IMG/VR virus record: IMGVR_UViG_3300025137_000178
Location: 1-29,945 of that record
Length of the DNA stretch: 29,945 nucleotides
Direction: 5' to 3' (one strand)
Source: a virus
Shown here: piece after piece, positions 1 through 9,057 of the stretch
Layout: each line of letters starts with the position of its first letter
Position numbering within the stretch: the first letter of the stretch is position 1
Notes under the pieces: generated by a model
The model's database searches: none
What the model was told of the DNA's origin: nothing
What the model saw: only the letters and a program-made list of their open reading frames with translations
Program-made: the position numbers and the translations under genes

Positions 1-16
1 TATCTAAATAACTCAT
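1..16 (-). CDS. Start of next gene, truncated by window edge
   Basis: The stop codon of the 1615-aa fibre gene overlaps an ATG by one base (TAATG). This is the junction used at five other places in the window. The frame opens with Met-Ser-Tyr-Leu-Asp and then leaves the window. Nothing can be said about function. From its position it could be a fibre chaperone, another fibre or a baseplate protein. The call rests only on the TAATG junction. Confidence 0.4.
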
Positions 17-3000
17 TAAGCATGTACAATAAAGTCATTAGACGGATTAAAGTAAATTTGCCCATTAGAAGCATCTAAGCAATATCCTATTATTCTAGCA
101 ACGTTGCCGGTAGAACCAGGAGCACTATTAAGGGCTAATCCATTAGAAGTTCTAAGAAATAATTTATCACCTACTGCACCTGGGTCATGGTCTAATGTTA
201 CCATACCTTTAATTAACATACCATTGGTGTCAGAGACCGCTCCTAATGCCACTGCTAATAATCCTGTAGATTTAGTATTGTCTGTAGCATTTGCTAATTC
301 CCAATTACCACTAGCATTATAGTGATAAATTTTACCAGCATCCATACTAAGAGTACCTCCAAAGAAAACTACGTCACCTTGGTGATCAGCATCTGTTGTA
401 GAAGTTTTAGCTAATTTATTAGATGTAGCATCTATTGTAGTTGCGGTAACATCATCAAAAGTAACATCAGAGGTTGTAGTTAATCCTTGGTTAATTGCCT
501 TAACTGCCGCTAAATCTGTTAATTCACTGTCCATTAAAGCACCTGCACTGGTTACGTTTGCTGTGTCAGTTACGTCGGCACCATCTTCTACATTTATATC
601 GGATCTGAATTGGGTAAATGTTCTACCTTTAACATTACTACTACCCATTAGCAGGACATCATTAGTAGTTAATGCTTCTTCTGATTTTAAAGCGTTACCA
701 CTTGATTTACCAAAGGTTAAGGTAGCTTGTTTTCCATTTATGTTTGTTTGTAGAGCTGAGCTAGAAGCATTTAATTGTATTAATGTTGCGGCATTATCCG
801 CTTTAGTTCCTTGGGCTGAGGTTGCATAATCAGATGAATCGAAGGCTTTAACTTGTGCCAAGTTTGTGACTTCGGAGTCCATTAAAGCTCCTGCACTGGT
901 TACGTTTGATGTGTCAGTAACATCTGCACTGGTTTCTATTCCATCTAATTTGGTTTTATCACCATTAGCGAAAGCGCCTTCTGAAGGCTTAACTTGTAGT
1001 GTTGAGATTGTTACTCCTTTAACACCCGCTAAATCGGTAAGTTCACTATCCATTAATGCTCCAGCAGCAGTTACGTTTGTTGTGTCTGTTACGTCTGCGC
1101 CATCTTCTACGTTTATATCGCCTCTAAATTGTGCATATGTGCGACCTTTAACATTACTACTACCCATTAGCAGGACATCATTAGTAGTTAATGCTTCTTC
1201 TGATTTTAAAGCATTACCGCTTGATTTACCAAAGGTTAAGGTGGCTTGTTTTCCGTCTATATTTGTTTGAAGTGCAGAACTTGAAGCATTTAATTGAACT
1301 ACAGTTGCTATAGTAGCGTCAACTGCTATGTCATTTGCGTTAGCTGTAATACCAGTACCACCCACAACATTTAAAGTAACTGTTCCTGAAGTGCCACCAC
1401 CTGTTAATCCATCTCCAGCTGTTACACCTGTTAGACCACCTGCTGTAGCTGAGGCTAATGAAGCTGATACATTAGGAAATCCATTAATAGATAAATCTCC
1501 ACTTGCACTTATGTTACCCGAAGCTGTTATGTGAGATGTTGTATTTATATTCCCAGCTACATCTAATTTAGCTGTTGGGGTTGCATCTCCTATACCTACA
1601 TTATCAGTTGAAGCATCAGCATATATTAAGTTTAAATCATTTTCACCAGCGTACTGGAAATCTGCGTTATTTTGTTGTGAGTTATATAAAAATTTATCCC
1701 CAGCATTAGCTTCAAAACCAATACCATTTGTATTTAAGGTTACAAATACATCACTATCAGCAGTAGATGATATAGCGTTACTATTTAATATTAAATCATC
1801 AACTGTTAATGTTGTTAATGTTCCTAATGATGTTATATTTGTTTGTGCTGCTGTTCCTAATGTACCTACTAATGAGTTACCTGTAATGGTTCCTGATGCA
1901 CTTACAGCGGATGCTGTTACATGAGTGGTAGAAACAGAAGTTGCTCCAAAATTATCAGCAAATAAAGAAGAAACAGTACCTGCACCACTAAATAACCACC
2001 CCAAAGAAGAATTATATGTTATTCCGTTAGCCATATTGACTTCTCTAGTACCGTTACTTCCGGTAAACATAAGAAGTTTACTATCAGTAGGAATAACATC
2101 ACCTGCTACCCTTACATAAGGCATAGACGCTTGTGCAGCTTGTTTTACTACACCTTCATCAAGTATTAATACAGTATTAGCTGCTTCTACTGTTGCTTGT
2201 GTAGTAAGAGTTGGAAGCTGTAAATATGACCCACTTAATTGTACATTAGCTGTTGTTGTAAGGGTATTAGTTGTAGTATTACCATCTACTATTAAATTAT
2301 TAGCTCCCGGATCTTCAGAACTACCTACTTTTAAACCACCTATAAATGCACCATAATCTTCTACAAGTAATACTCCATCTCCTGGGTCTGTGTTGGTAGA
2401 ACCTATTCTTACTGCATTTAATAAAGCAAAATCGCTTACTGTTAAATCATCTCCTACAGTAACATCCGTATCAAATGCAGCAGAACCCGTAAATAGGATA
2501 GAAGGCCCACCTCCCGGGGAACCTATTATTTTAATTCTTTCAATGGGTTCTTCACTTTTAACTGCTGATACCCTTAATGATAGACTTCCTTGTATACCTT
2601 GGGTACTTACTTCATCTACAAGTGCTACTATTTCAGCAGCCGATCCTGAAACATCTATTTGGGTATAGCTTGAACTGTCAATAGAAAAATTAACTCTACC
2701 TACTTCATCTCCAGGGTCAGCTCCCTTAGTTGTTCTAGAGCCTCTAATTAATATTTCTCCTCCTCTATTGTCATCTCTAATTTCTTTAAAGTCAAATGCC
2801 CTAATAGGAGTATCAGTACCTATCCCAATTCGTGGGTTATTTCCAGATTTAGAAATAAATAACACATCTACTAAATCTGTAGTTGTATCTCCTACAGAAA
2901 ATTTAACAGCACTACTTCCTGTGTCAAATTTAATTTGGGCAGAAGCACTAGCGAAATTAAATGATCCAGAAATTGAGGAAGAAGCATCATTATTAAAGAA

Positions 3001-4863
3001 GTAAATCGCAGGGTTTCCTGATATAGTAACGCCTGTTCTTTCTTGCCTGTCGGCAACTTGCATCCTACCTATTACACCTAATGTTCCATCGTCATCCGTA
3101 CCTCCATGTCCCCCATCTCCTCCTGTAGTAGGGTCATAAAATAAACTTGAAGTATATCGAATATAATTAGCAGTTGAAATAACTCTTCCATTTCGATCTA
3201 GTGCTACTCCTAATACACCCATCCTTTGGGTGTTTTTTTGAGGAGTAACGTAAGTTCTAAGTTGGGAAGATTCTAAAAATTGTCCTGCTTTATAGCTAGT
3301 AGCTTGGGGGTTACCCCCAAATATTCCATTTTGTAAATAACCCAATTGGGCATCTTGAGCAACTCTTAGACCATTTGAGGTATTAAATGTTAAAGCAGCC
3401 TCACCATTAATAGTAGTACCACCTGTTGCTGTAAGTATATTGTCGTTAGTATTGTTAGTAATTGCTGTTACAGCCCCACCACCACCACCGCCTCCATAAG
3501 AACCTGTGTGGTATAATTCTCCGGTTGCCGTATTAATTAATACTACATTGTTAGGGGCATGAGATGCTGAAAGTGAAGTTGAGGCAAATAATGCTCCACT
3601 TGCACTTATAGCACCTGACGCTGTTATGTTACCCTCACCCATAGTAACGTCTGATATAAGTTCTAAACTACCAGTTATGCCAACGTTAGTCCCTGTGTCA
3701 TGTATGGTAAGGATATTATTATCATTGTACCCTAAGTGTAAAAAATCTCCGCTATCTATTAGGAATCCATTGTCACCTCCCGGGGAGCCAAAGGATATCC
3801 CCCCATTAGTAGGTGTAGTGGTTGTAGGTAATTGAAGGTGTTTAGTAAAAGTTGTTTCACTTGCACTTATTACAGATCCAGTAAAAGCAACATTTGTAAT
3901 AACACTATTGCCTAATAATGTAGTGGTTCTATTGTTAGAGGAGAATCTAATTTCTGTTGAGTTAAAATCATTAGCAAGGTTTTGACCATCTACTAAATAT
4001 TTTGAGGCATGAATATCTAAACTAGAACTTATGTCTGCAGAAGAAGTAATTGCTACTGTAGTAATAGATCCTTGATCCATTACTTGTTGTAAAGTAGGGG
4101 TAGGAGTACTACCACCTGATCCATAAGAACCTGTGTGGTATAATTCTCCGGTAGTTGTGTTAACTAACACTACATTGTTAGAAGCATGAGATGCCGAAAG
4201 TGAGGTTGAAGCAAATAAATTATTACTTGCACTTATGCTACCTTGTACTGTTAATGCTTCACCAGGGGTTGGGACGTTTATACCTAACTTAGCATCACCA
4301 AGGGAGCTTGATATAAAATTTGGAGAAGTACCTGCTGTAAATTGGGTTTGTATGTTAGCATTATCTCTTAAAACTAATCTACCTTTATGTGCATTTGTCC
4401 CACTACCTACTCTTGTAAGTTGAACTACGTTATTACTATCGGCATCTTGTAATGCAATAATAGCTGAGTCGTCTGTGTTTCGAGCTATAAGTTTTAGTGC
4501 TACTACTTCAGATCCTGAAATTGCACCACTCGCACTTACAATTGATCCTGTAATAGGACCATCTACAAATAAAGATGCGCCTTGAGCATCGTCAAATATG
4601 AACCCATCGTCGCCATCAAAAGCACCACCGTTATTAAATTGAATGTTTTGATCATTTCCTCCAGGAGTACCACCACCTCCACCTGAACCCCCACCAAAAG
4701 AACCAGTGTAATAAAAAGCCCCTGAAGAAGTATTATAAACTAATACTTTTTCTTCTACACCCGGGGATTGAGTGTTTCCACCCGTGTTAGTAATTGCAGA
4801 AGCAGTAATACCTGCTATGTGAGCATTACTTCCTGATATTAATACTTTTCTCCAAGATCCCAT
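16..4863 (-). CDS. Giant tail fibre / receptor-binding protein (1615 aa)
   Basis: This is a very long Ser/Thr/Gly/Asn-rich beta-repeat protein, typical of phage fibres. It opens with W-R-K-V-L-I-S-G-S-N (residues 4-13), a motif shared with the two fibres encoded just upstream, so this end probably docks on the baseplate. A poly-Gly linker follows at about 57-65. Modules with the pattern N-T-x-x-G-x-x-Y-x-T-G-S occur near residues 44-55, 235-248 and 445-457. Many S-A-S-G-x-I-S-A-S-G type strands follow. A duplicated block lies at about 1188-1280 and 1360-1453. The last 85 or so residues form a distinct beta-rich end (K-S-T-G-L-L-A-V-A-L-G, then G-N-V-A-R-I-I-G-Y) that is the best candidate tip or receptor-binding domain. 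A putative promoter element lies 20 bases before the ATG. The fibre call is firm; receptor and symmetry are unknown. Confidence 0.88.
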   Translation of the reverse strand: MGSWRKVLISGSNAHIAGITASAITNTGGNTQSPGVEEKVLVYNTSSGAFYYTGSFGGGSGGGGGTPGGNDQNIQFNNGGAFDGDDGFIFDDAQGASLFVDGPITGSIVSASGAISGSEVVALKLIARNTDDSAIIALQDADSNNVVQLTRVGSGTNAHKGRLVLRDNANIQTQFTAGTSPNFISSSLGDAKLGINVPTPGEALTVQGSISASNNLFASTSLSASHASNNVVLVNTTTGELYHTGSYGSGGSTPTPTLQQVMDQGSITTVAITSSADISSSLDIHASKYLVDGQNLANDFNSTEIRFSSNNRTTTLLGNSVITNVAFTGSVISASETTFTKHLQLPTTTTPTNGGISFGSPGGDNGFLIDSGDFLHLGYNDNNILTIHDTGTNVGITGSLELISDVTMGEGNITASGAISASGALFASTSLSASHAPNNVVLINTATGELYHTGSYGGGGGGGAVTAITNNTNDNILTATGGTTINGEAALTFNTSNGLRVAQDAQLGYLQNGIFGGNPQATSYKAGQFLESSQLRTYVTPQKNTQRMGVLGVALDRNGRVISTANYIRYTSSLFYDPTTGGDGGHGGTDDDGTLGVIGRMQVADRQERTGVTISGNPAIYFFNNDASSSISGSFNFASASAQIKFDTGSSAVKFSVGDTTTDLVDVLFISKSGNNPRIGIGTDTPIRAFDFKEIRDDNRGGEILIRGSRTTKGADPGDEVGRVNFSIDSSSYTQIDVSGSAAEIVALVDEVSTQGIQGSLSLRVSAVKSEEPIERIKIIGSPGGGPSILFTGSAAFDTDVTVGDDLTVSDFALLNAVRIGSTNTDPGDGVLLVEDYGAFIGGLKVGSSEDPGANNLIVDGNTTTNTLTTTANVQLSGSYLQLPTLTTQATVEAANTVLILDEGVVKQAAQASMPYVRVAGDVIPTDSKLLMFTGSNGTREVNMANGITYNSSLGWLFSGAGTVSSLFADNFGATSVSTTHVTASAVSASGTITGNSLVGTLGTAAQTNITSLGTLTTLTVDDLILNSNAISSTADSDVFVTLNTNGIGFEANAGDKFLYNSQQNNADFQYAGENDLNLIYADASTDNVGIGDATPTAKLDVAGNINTTSHITASGNISASGDLSINGFPNVSASLASATAGGLTGVTAGDGLTGGGTSGTVTLNVVGGTGITANANDIAVDATIATVVQLNASSSALQTNIDGKQATLTFGKSSGNALKSEEALTTNDVLLMGSSNVKGRTYAQFRGDINVEDGADVTDTTNVTAAGALMDSELTDLAGVKGVTISTLQVKPSEGAFANGDKTKLDGIETSADVTDTSNVTSAGALMDSEVTNLAQVKAFDSSDYATSAQGTKADNAATLIQLNASSSALQTNINGKQATLTFGKSSGNALKSEEALTTNDVLLMGSSNVKGRTFTQFRSDINVEDGADVTDTANVTSAGALMDSELTDLAAVKAINQGLTTTSDVTFDDVTATTIDATSNKLAKTSTTDADHQGDVVFFGGTLSMDAGKIYHYNASGNWELANATDNTKSTGLLAVALGAVSDTNGMLIKGMVTLDHDPGAVGDKLFLRTSNGLALNSAPGSTGNVARIIGYCLDASNGQIYFNPSNDFIVHA
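505..783. repeat. Direct repeat copy A inside the giant fibre gene
   Basis: About 280 bases closely match 1024-1302, with a constant offset of 519 bases (173 codons), so the reading frame is kept. The core around 630-755 is nearly identical between copies. It encodes the protein block containing G-K-Q-A-T-L-T-F-G-K-S-S-G-N and A-G-A-L-M-D-S-E-L-T-D-L-A. Confidence 0.9.
1024..1302. repeat. Direct repeat copy B inside the giant fibre gene
   Basis: This is the partner of 505-783. Differences are mostly single bases, concentrated at the outer ends. A shorter third copy of just the A-G-A-L-M-D-S-E segment lies between them, at about 850-935. Confidence 0.9.
3494..3612. repeat. Direct repeat module, copy 1 (fibre gene)
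   Basis: About 120 bases match 4121-4239 with an offset of 627 bases (209 codons). Both encode L-F-A-S-T-S-L-S-A-S-H-A followed by N-N-V-V-L-[VI]-N-T-x-T-G-E-L-Y-H-T-G-S-Y-G. A Gly-rich linker follows in each. Confidence 0.88.
4121..4239. repeat. Direct repeat module, copy 2 (fibre gene)
   Basis: This is the partner of 3494-3612. A more diverged protein-level version lies near the fibre N-terminus (residues about 38-60). The module therefore appears three times in the N-terminal third of the protein. Confidence 0.88.
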
Positions 4864-4883
4864 GTGTTGTTAATTATTTTCCT

Positions 4884-4891
4884 ATAAATAT
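4884..4891 (-). promoter_or_regulatory. Putative late promoter element before giant fibre
   Basis: The coding strand reads AATATTTATAGG, 20 bases upstream of the ATG at 4863. It lies just past the stop of the 55-aa gene. It matches the ATATTTATA element seen at the other block starts. Confidence 0.55.
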
Positions 4892-4892
4892 T

Positions 4893-5060
4893 TTATTTTT
4901 GAAGAGGGGGTGGAGGGGGTACTTCAGAAAGTTTTTTATAATTGCTTTCTAATTTTTTTAATACATTAGAAACAAAATGGGCATCTTTACCTTGTAAAGT
5001 TGAATTATGAAGGGACGATATTAAAAGACCACATTCATTTACATCTAATTTAATACTCAT
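4893..5060 (-). CDS. Small protein preceding giant fibre (55 aa)
   Basis: A 55-codon frame begins M-S-I-K-L-D-V-N-E-C and ends after a run of five prolines (P-P-P-P-P-L-Q-K). It fills the only gap of more than 200 bases between large genes. It has its own upstream ATATTTATA element and an A-rich leader. The central part (L-x-x-x-E-C-x-x-L-I-x-x-L, then V-x-x-x-x-K-L) aligns without gaps to the 62-aa protein at 9058-9246. That gene also sits immediately upstream of a fibre. The protein is predicted mainly helical. Function is unknown; a fibre-assembly or regulatory partner is conceivable from position only. Confidence 0.72.
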   Translation of the reverse strand: MSIKLDVNECGLLISSLHNSTLQGKDAHFVSNVLKKLESNYKKLSEVPPPPPLQK

Positions 5061-5077
5061 AACGATTTATTTTATAT

Positions 5078-5085
5078 ATAAATAT
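5078..5085 (-). promoter_or_regulatory. Putative late promoter element before 55-aa gene
   Basis: The coding strand reads ATATATTTATATAT, 17 bases upstream of the ATG at 5060. It lies in the 32-base gap after the 816-aa fibre gene. Confidence 0.55.
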
Positions 5086-5092
5086 ATGGTTT

Positions 5093-7543
5093 TTAATCAA
5101 AAACACCATAAATATAAATGTTACTGTCGGCTCCCGCAGGATTCGATGCTGTATCTATAAACCATGAACCTAAAGTAGCTAGTGCCCCAGATTCATAAAA
5201 AGCTAAATCTTGGTCTATGTTTTCGGGGTTTACGGCTGTTGCCCCTACTGAGAGTTTTACTGTTGAGATTAATCCTATATTTTCGGCACTTGCTGTTACT
5301 TCTCCAATAGTAGGAATACCTGTTGGTTTTGTTGGGGAGTGCCAATCCGATCCCATCCCTTTAGCAAGACCCCAACCCGCGGCTTCCCAAGTTGTACCTG
5401 CAATCTGGGTGGAATTTGCGTTTAAATGGAATATTGCAGAGCCTGACCCTGCTGTAAATGAAGAAGTTTGGACTAAAAATCCTCCAGCATCATAATTAAA
5501 AGGGACTGTACTATTACTTCCACTATTTAAAGTAATAAACTTATCAGTAGTTTGAAATTTATCAGCATGAATTGCTGTTACATTACTATCATTTATTACT
5601 CTAAAATTACCCTTAATTAAAATATCATCTTTAAAAGTATAAGCAGCAGTCCAAGTTTTATTTATGTTAAGTTGGGCATTATTTAAACCAGTAGAATTTA
5701 AGGCTGAATTATTATTATAAAATACTTCTTGAGATCCTCCTACGCTATTACCCCCATTATGATTTTGTTGAATAGAAAGGGGGTTGGAATCTGCTCTTGC
5801 TAATGTAATAGAACCAGATCCAGTTACTGCAAAACTAGTGTCTAAAAAGAGATCTGATCTATCGTTAGCACTAAGGCCAAAAGTTAATCCATTCCCTGCT
5901 AAATTAGAGTTTAAAGCTAATTTACCTGCACCCATAATACCATCAGTAGTAGTTAAACCACTTTGGCTAGGGTTTAGGTTTATACTACCCGAGCCATCTA
6001 GTGCTCCCCCAAAACTTCCTGAAAGGCCATTTCCTAAGAAAGTGTTATTAACCTTTAAATCGCCCGTAGCAAAAGCCAAGCCGGAGTTTGATGCAAGATC
6101 AACGCTAATTTGATCCTTACTTCCATCAAATTCTAAACCTGCTTGAGGTAAACCATCAGCTAATGCAAGGGTTGTTGGAACAGTGGTTTCAACTGTATTA
6201 CCACTAAATAAATTAGCATCAGATATTTCAGGAACTTCTAATCCTGATTTGTTAATATTTCCAGTAGAAGCTCCATTAACGTTCATAGGAAATAATTTAA
6301 CACTCATAGTAGTTAATGACTCCCCATTCCATTCAGGATTATTTGTACCATTAGGATTTCTCATAAGAATACCATCTCCACGTACAACTCCTTGGCTGTC
6401 ATTTAATGTTACTCCATATAATGATGAAGACATATCTCCAAACACATTACCTGCAAAACTCCCTGAGAAGTTTCCTGTGAGTTCATCTCCTACAACTGCA
6501 GTAGAGCCTGATATTTTGAATAAAGGACCATCTCCATAAAATGCTGAGGGTAAGTTTGTATAACCTAATCCAAAATCTTCATGAGCTCTTATTCTTAATT
6601 GAAATCTTTCTCCTTGTTCAATTGGAAAGTTATCGCTACTTGCTACTTCAAAGGATCCAGAAAATGAAGCAGAAAGAGGAAGAGGATTTAAACCCGACCA
6701 ACCATTCATACCTTGGAATACTGTAATTGGAATTGAAATTTCATCAGAATCTATAAATTCAGCAGAACCTCCTGTAGCATATCCTCCAGGTTGGTATCTT
6801 CTTAAGGTAGCTCTAATGTCTTTATTTGGAACTAATGAACCTGTAAAGAAGAAAGGAATAACAAATGATGCTGTAATGCCTGATCCTACAGGCATCGCTC
6901 TATTAAATTCTATAAAATCACCATTACTTGTATCTAAGTAAGTTACTTCAGATTGGGAACTATAAAAACCAGTTGCTGCAGATCCTGTAAAAGTAAAGGG
7001 AACATTTGCTGCTGTCTGCCCCTCCATATTTTGGAATTGGTTATCAATAGGAAGTGTTCCTCCCGTAAATCCTTCTAATGTTGATCCTGTCCTAATGTAA
7101 TTATTATTAGTAGCTGCTTGATCACTACCTGATTGGAATCCTTCAAATTTTAATACGGGATCAAATGCTATACTAGAGGTTATTTCAAACCCTCCGTGGG
7201 GTTCGTTTTTAAATACTACAGGGAATGTTGTTAAAGGGGGGTCAGCTGTAGGAATTGGAATAGGATTAGCTACAGTAGAGGCAGAAATCGGAAGGTTGGG
7301 TACATTTACACTTTCACTTCGTAAAAATAAATTAGGGTTAGTGCCTCCTTGATGTTTATTGTTTATAGAGCCTGTAGTTTGGAAATGTCCCCTATCACCA
7401 CTAGATCCTGAAGAAGCAAATACTAGTCTTCTTCCTGTATTAGGAGTAATATAAGGATCTAAAGCAATTGAAGAAGTTAAATGATTAACCTCAAAATTAG
7501 ATCCTGAGATTAGGACTTTTTTCCATTTTGGTGATCCACTCAT
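5093..7543 (-). CDS. Tail fibre protein (816 aa)
   Basis: This is a Ser/Gly/Asn-rich fibre. It starts M-S-G-S-P-K-W-K-K-V-L-I-S-G-S-N, carrying the same docking-like motif as the fibres at 16-4863 and 7547-9046. The N-terminal half includes a globular beta region (about residues 150-370). The middle has G-x-G-L-x-x-x-L-A-x-x-S type repeats with D-T-S-F-A-V-T-G-S-G-S. The C-terminal third (F-K-D-D-I-L-I-K-G-N-F, then L-N-S-G-S and G-G-F-L-V-Q) aligns with the 499-aa fibre upstream, so the two are paralogues. The start is four bases after the preceding stop. A GTATTTATA element lies inside the last codons of that upstream gene. Likely a baseplate-attached adhesin. Confidence 0.85.
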   Translation of the reverse strand: MSGSPKWKKVLISGSNFEVNHLTSSIALDPYITPNTGRRLVFASSGSSGDRGHFQTTGSINNKHQGGTNPNLFLRSESVNVPNLPISASTVANPIPIPTADPPLTTFPVVFKNEPHGGFEITSSIAFDPVLKFEGFQSGSDQAATNNNYIRTGSTLEGFTGGTLPIDNQFQNMEGQTAANVPFTFTGSAATGFYSSQSEVTYLDTSNGDFIEFNRAMPVGSGITASFVIPFFFTGSLVPNKDIRATLRRYQPGGYATGGSAEFIDSDEISIPITVFQGMNGWSGLNPLPLSASFSGSFEVASSDNFPIEQGERFQLRIRAHEDFGLGYTNLPSAFYGDGPLFKISGSTAVVGDELTGNFSGSFAGNVFGDMSSSLYGVTLNDSQGVVRGDGILMRNPNGTNNPEWNGESLTTMSVKLFPMNVNGASTGNINKSGLEVPEISDANLFSGNTVETTVPTTLALADGLPQAGLEFDGSKDQISVDLASNSGLAFATGDLKVNNTFLGNGLSGSFGGALDGSGSINLNPSQSGLTTTDGIMGAGKLALNSNLAGNGLTFGLSANDRSDLFLDTSFAVTGSGSITLARADSNPLSIQQNHNGGNSVGGSQEVFYNNNSALNSTGLNNAQLNINKTWTAAYTFKDDILIKGNFRVINDSNVTAIHADKFQTTDKFITLNSGSNSTVPFNYDAGGFLVQTSSFTAGSGSAIFHLNANSTQIAGTTWEAAGWGLAKGMGSDWHSPTKPTGIPTIGEVTASAENIGLISTVKLSVGATAVNPENIDQDLAFYESGALATLGSWFIDTASNPAGADSNIYIYGVFD

Positions 7544-7546
7544 ATT

Positions 7547-9046
7547 TTATGCGTATATAAATACAGAGCTTTCGTTAGTCGTTGCTCCCGTTGTTATAGC
7601 TAATTGACCTACCCTTGAGTTAGCAACACCACTAGTACCAAATGTTGGGGTTGTATTAATTAATACAGACTCTATACTTGCGGTAACCATAGTAGTAACT
7701 ATAGCAGCATGAGATGCTGATGTTATAGTGTGGCTTTCTGAGTTAATACCCTGTAATCTATTTGAAACCCCCCACCTAATACTGTGGGAGTCGTAAAATA
7801 AAAATGCACCTTGCCCTTGGTCGGTGTTGGTAGATTGGACAACAAAACCTCCATCACCTCCTGTTGTTCCCCCCGTTGAACCACTATTTATTAGTACAAA
7901 TTGATCAGCAATATTTAAATTTTCAGTTTCAATAGAAGCACTTATTAAAGTCCCAGAAACTGTAAAATTACCTTCAACATTTACATCATTTTGGAAAGTA
8001 AAGTCTCCTGTTAAAGTAGTATTTAAGTCGTAAGTAAATGTTGGATTATTTATTAATTTTTGAGAAAATCCACCTCCACTTTGAAGACTTGAAGTTTGAA
8101 GATCAGCCTCAGGAGTAACTGTTAAAGTTAAATTTGAAGATCCTGTTTGAAATATAACTCTATTAGAAGAGGTAACTGCAAAATTTGTATCAACTGCTAA
8201 TACACTGTTAGCTGTACTATATTCTAATCCATCACCAGGTAAACCATCAGCTAATTTAAGCTCATCCGAAGCAAGGGCTAAACCACTATTAGTAGCAAGA
8301 TCTATAGCAATTACACCAGTAGAAAAAGATAACCCATTTCCTGCTATTGATGAATTAATTGCTAATTCATCACTACCTGTAGTTAAACCTGAAGTGCCCC
8401 CAGGAGTAAGGGCTATACTCATAGAAGTAAAATTATCAGTACCTGTTCCTGAAAAGTAAAGGCCTTGGTTAGCTAGTGTTGAAGCTAATCGTAAACCACC
8501 ACTTTGGAATTCTAATCCCCCATTGGAAGCTGTTGCTACCGTTATTGTAACAGGTTGGTTTCCATTGTATGAAAAAATTGCTCCCGAAGAGGATGCAATA
8601 CCATTAGCACCTACTAAAGAATTTTCTAAAGTACCTATTACTCCTGTTAATCCTGATCCGTCTCCTGCAAAACTACCTGAAAAAGTACCTGCAGCTGTAC
8701 TACTTGAAAATACAAGTTGATCACTAGTAGCATTATAAAATAAACTACTTGTAGCCTCTATTCCTGTAGAATCAGCATTCCTAAAAAGAACTTGGGAATT
8801 ATTTAATACGGCGTTGGGAGTGCCCGAAGCAGAAATATTAAAAGCACTAAGACCTGTTTTATCTAAAAATAGTTGATTACCTTGACTTGCTGTAAAAAAT
8901 ATAGATCCTGTGCTAAAAAAGCGTCCTGTTACCGTGTCCCTAAAAATTACTTCAGATTTATCCGTAGGGGTACCTGTTACAGAAGCTGTAATTGCTGCTA
9001 CGTGGGCATTAGATCCCGATACTAATATTTTACGCCATACTGCCAT
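7547..9046 (-). CDS. Tail fibre protein (499 aa)
   Basis: This fibre begins M-A-V-W-R-K-I-L-V-S-G-S-N-A-H-V, nearly matching the N-terminus of the 1615-aa fibre. Next comes D-T-V-T-G-R-F-F-S-T-G-S, a variant of the N-T-x-x-G-x-x-Y-x-T-G-S module. Then S-G-S-F-A-G-D-G-S-G-L-T-G, a segment I recall from many marine phage fibres. The C-terminal half shares its order of motifs with the 816-aa fibre (F-x-x-D-V-N-V-E-G-N-F, L-I-N-S-G-S, G-G-F-V-V-Q). It starts 11 bases after the 62-aa gene with no promoter element between, so the two are probably co-transcribed. Confidence 0.86.
   Translation of the reverse strand: MAVWRKILVSGSNAHVAAITASVTGTPTDKSEVIFRDTVTGRFFSTGSIFFTASQGNQLFLDKTGLSAFNISASGTPNAVLNNSQVLFRNADSTGIEATSSLFYNATSDQLVFSSSTAAGTFSGSFAGDGSGLTGVIGTLENSLVGANGIASSSGAIFSYNGNQPVTITVATASNGGLEFQSGGLRLASTLANQGLYFSGTGTDNFTSMSIALTPGGTSGLTTGSDELAINSSIAGNGLSFSTGVIAIDLATNSGLALASDELKLADGLPGDGLEYSTANSVLAVDTNFAVTSSNRVIFQTGSSNLTLTVTPEADLQTSSLQSGGGFSQKLINNPTFTYDLNTTLTGDFTFQNDVNVEGNFTVSGTLISASIETENLNIADQFVLINSGSTGGTTGGDGGFVVQSTNTDQGQGAFLFYDSHSIRWGVSNRLQGINSESHTITSASHAAIVTTMVTASIESVLINTTPTFGTSGVANSRVGQLAITTGATTNESSVFIYA
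7557..7564 (-). promoter_or_regulatory. Putative promoter element inside end of 499-aa fibre gene
   Basis: The coding strand reads TGTATTTATATAC, 13 bases upstream of the ATG at 7543. It overlaps codons for the last residues (V-F-I-Y-A) of the upstream gene. It is the weakest member of the set, with G instead of A at the first position. It could be chance codon use. Confidence 0.35.
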
Positions 9047-9057
9047 TTAAAAAATTA

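Noticed and set aside
866-1270. Plus-strand open frame of 134 codons
   Set aside because: It is antisense to the fibre and lies over its repeats. The composition mirrors the fibre codons, and other plus-strand frames in the window are similar shadows.
505-1302. CRISPR array or insertion element from the repeats
   Set aside because: There are two long in-frame copies of protein-coding sequence, with no short regular spacers, terminal inverted repeats or transposase.
5784-6539. Plus-strand open frames of 109 and 118 codons
   Set aside because: They are antisense to the 816-aa fibre, have no recognisable motif and produce Pro/Leu/Ser-rich shadow proteins.
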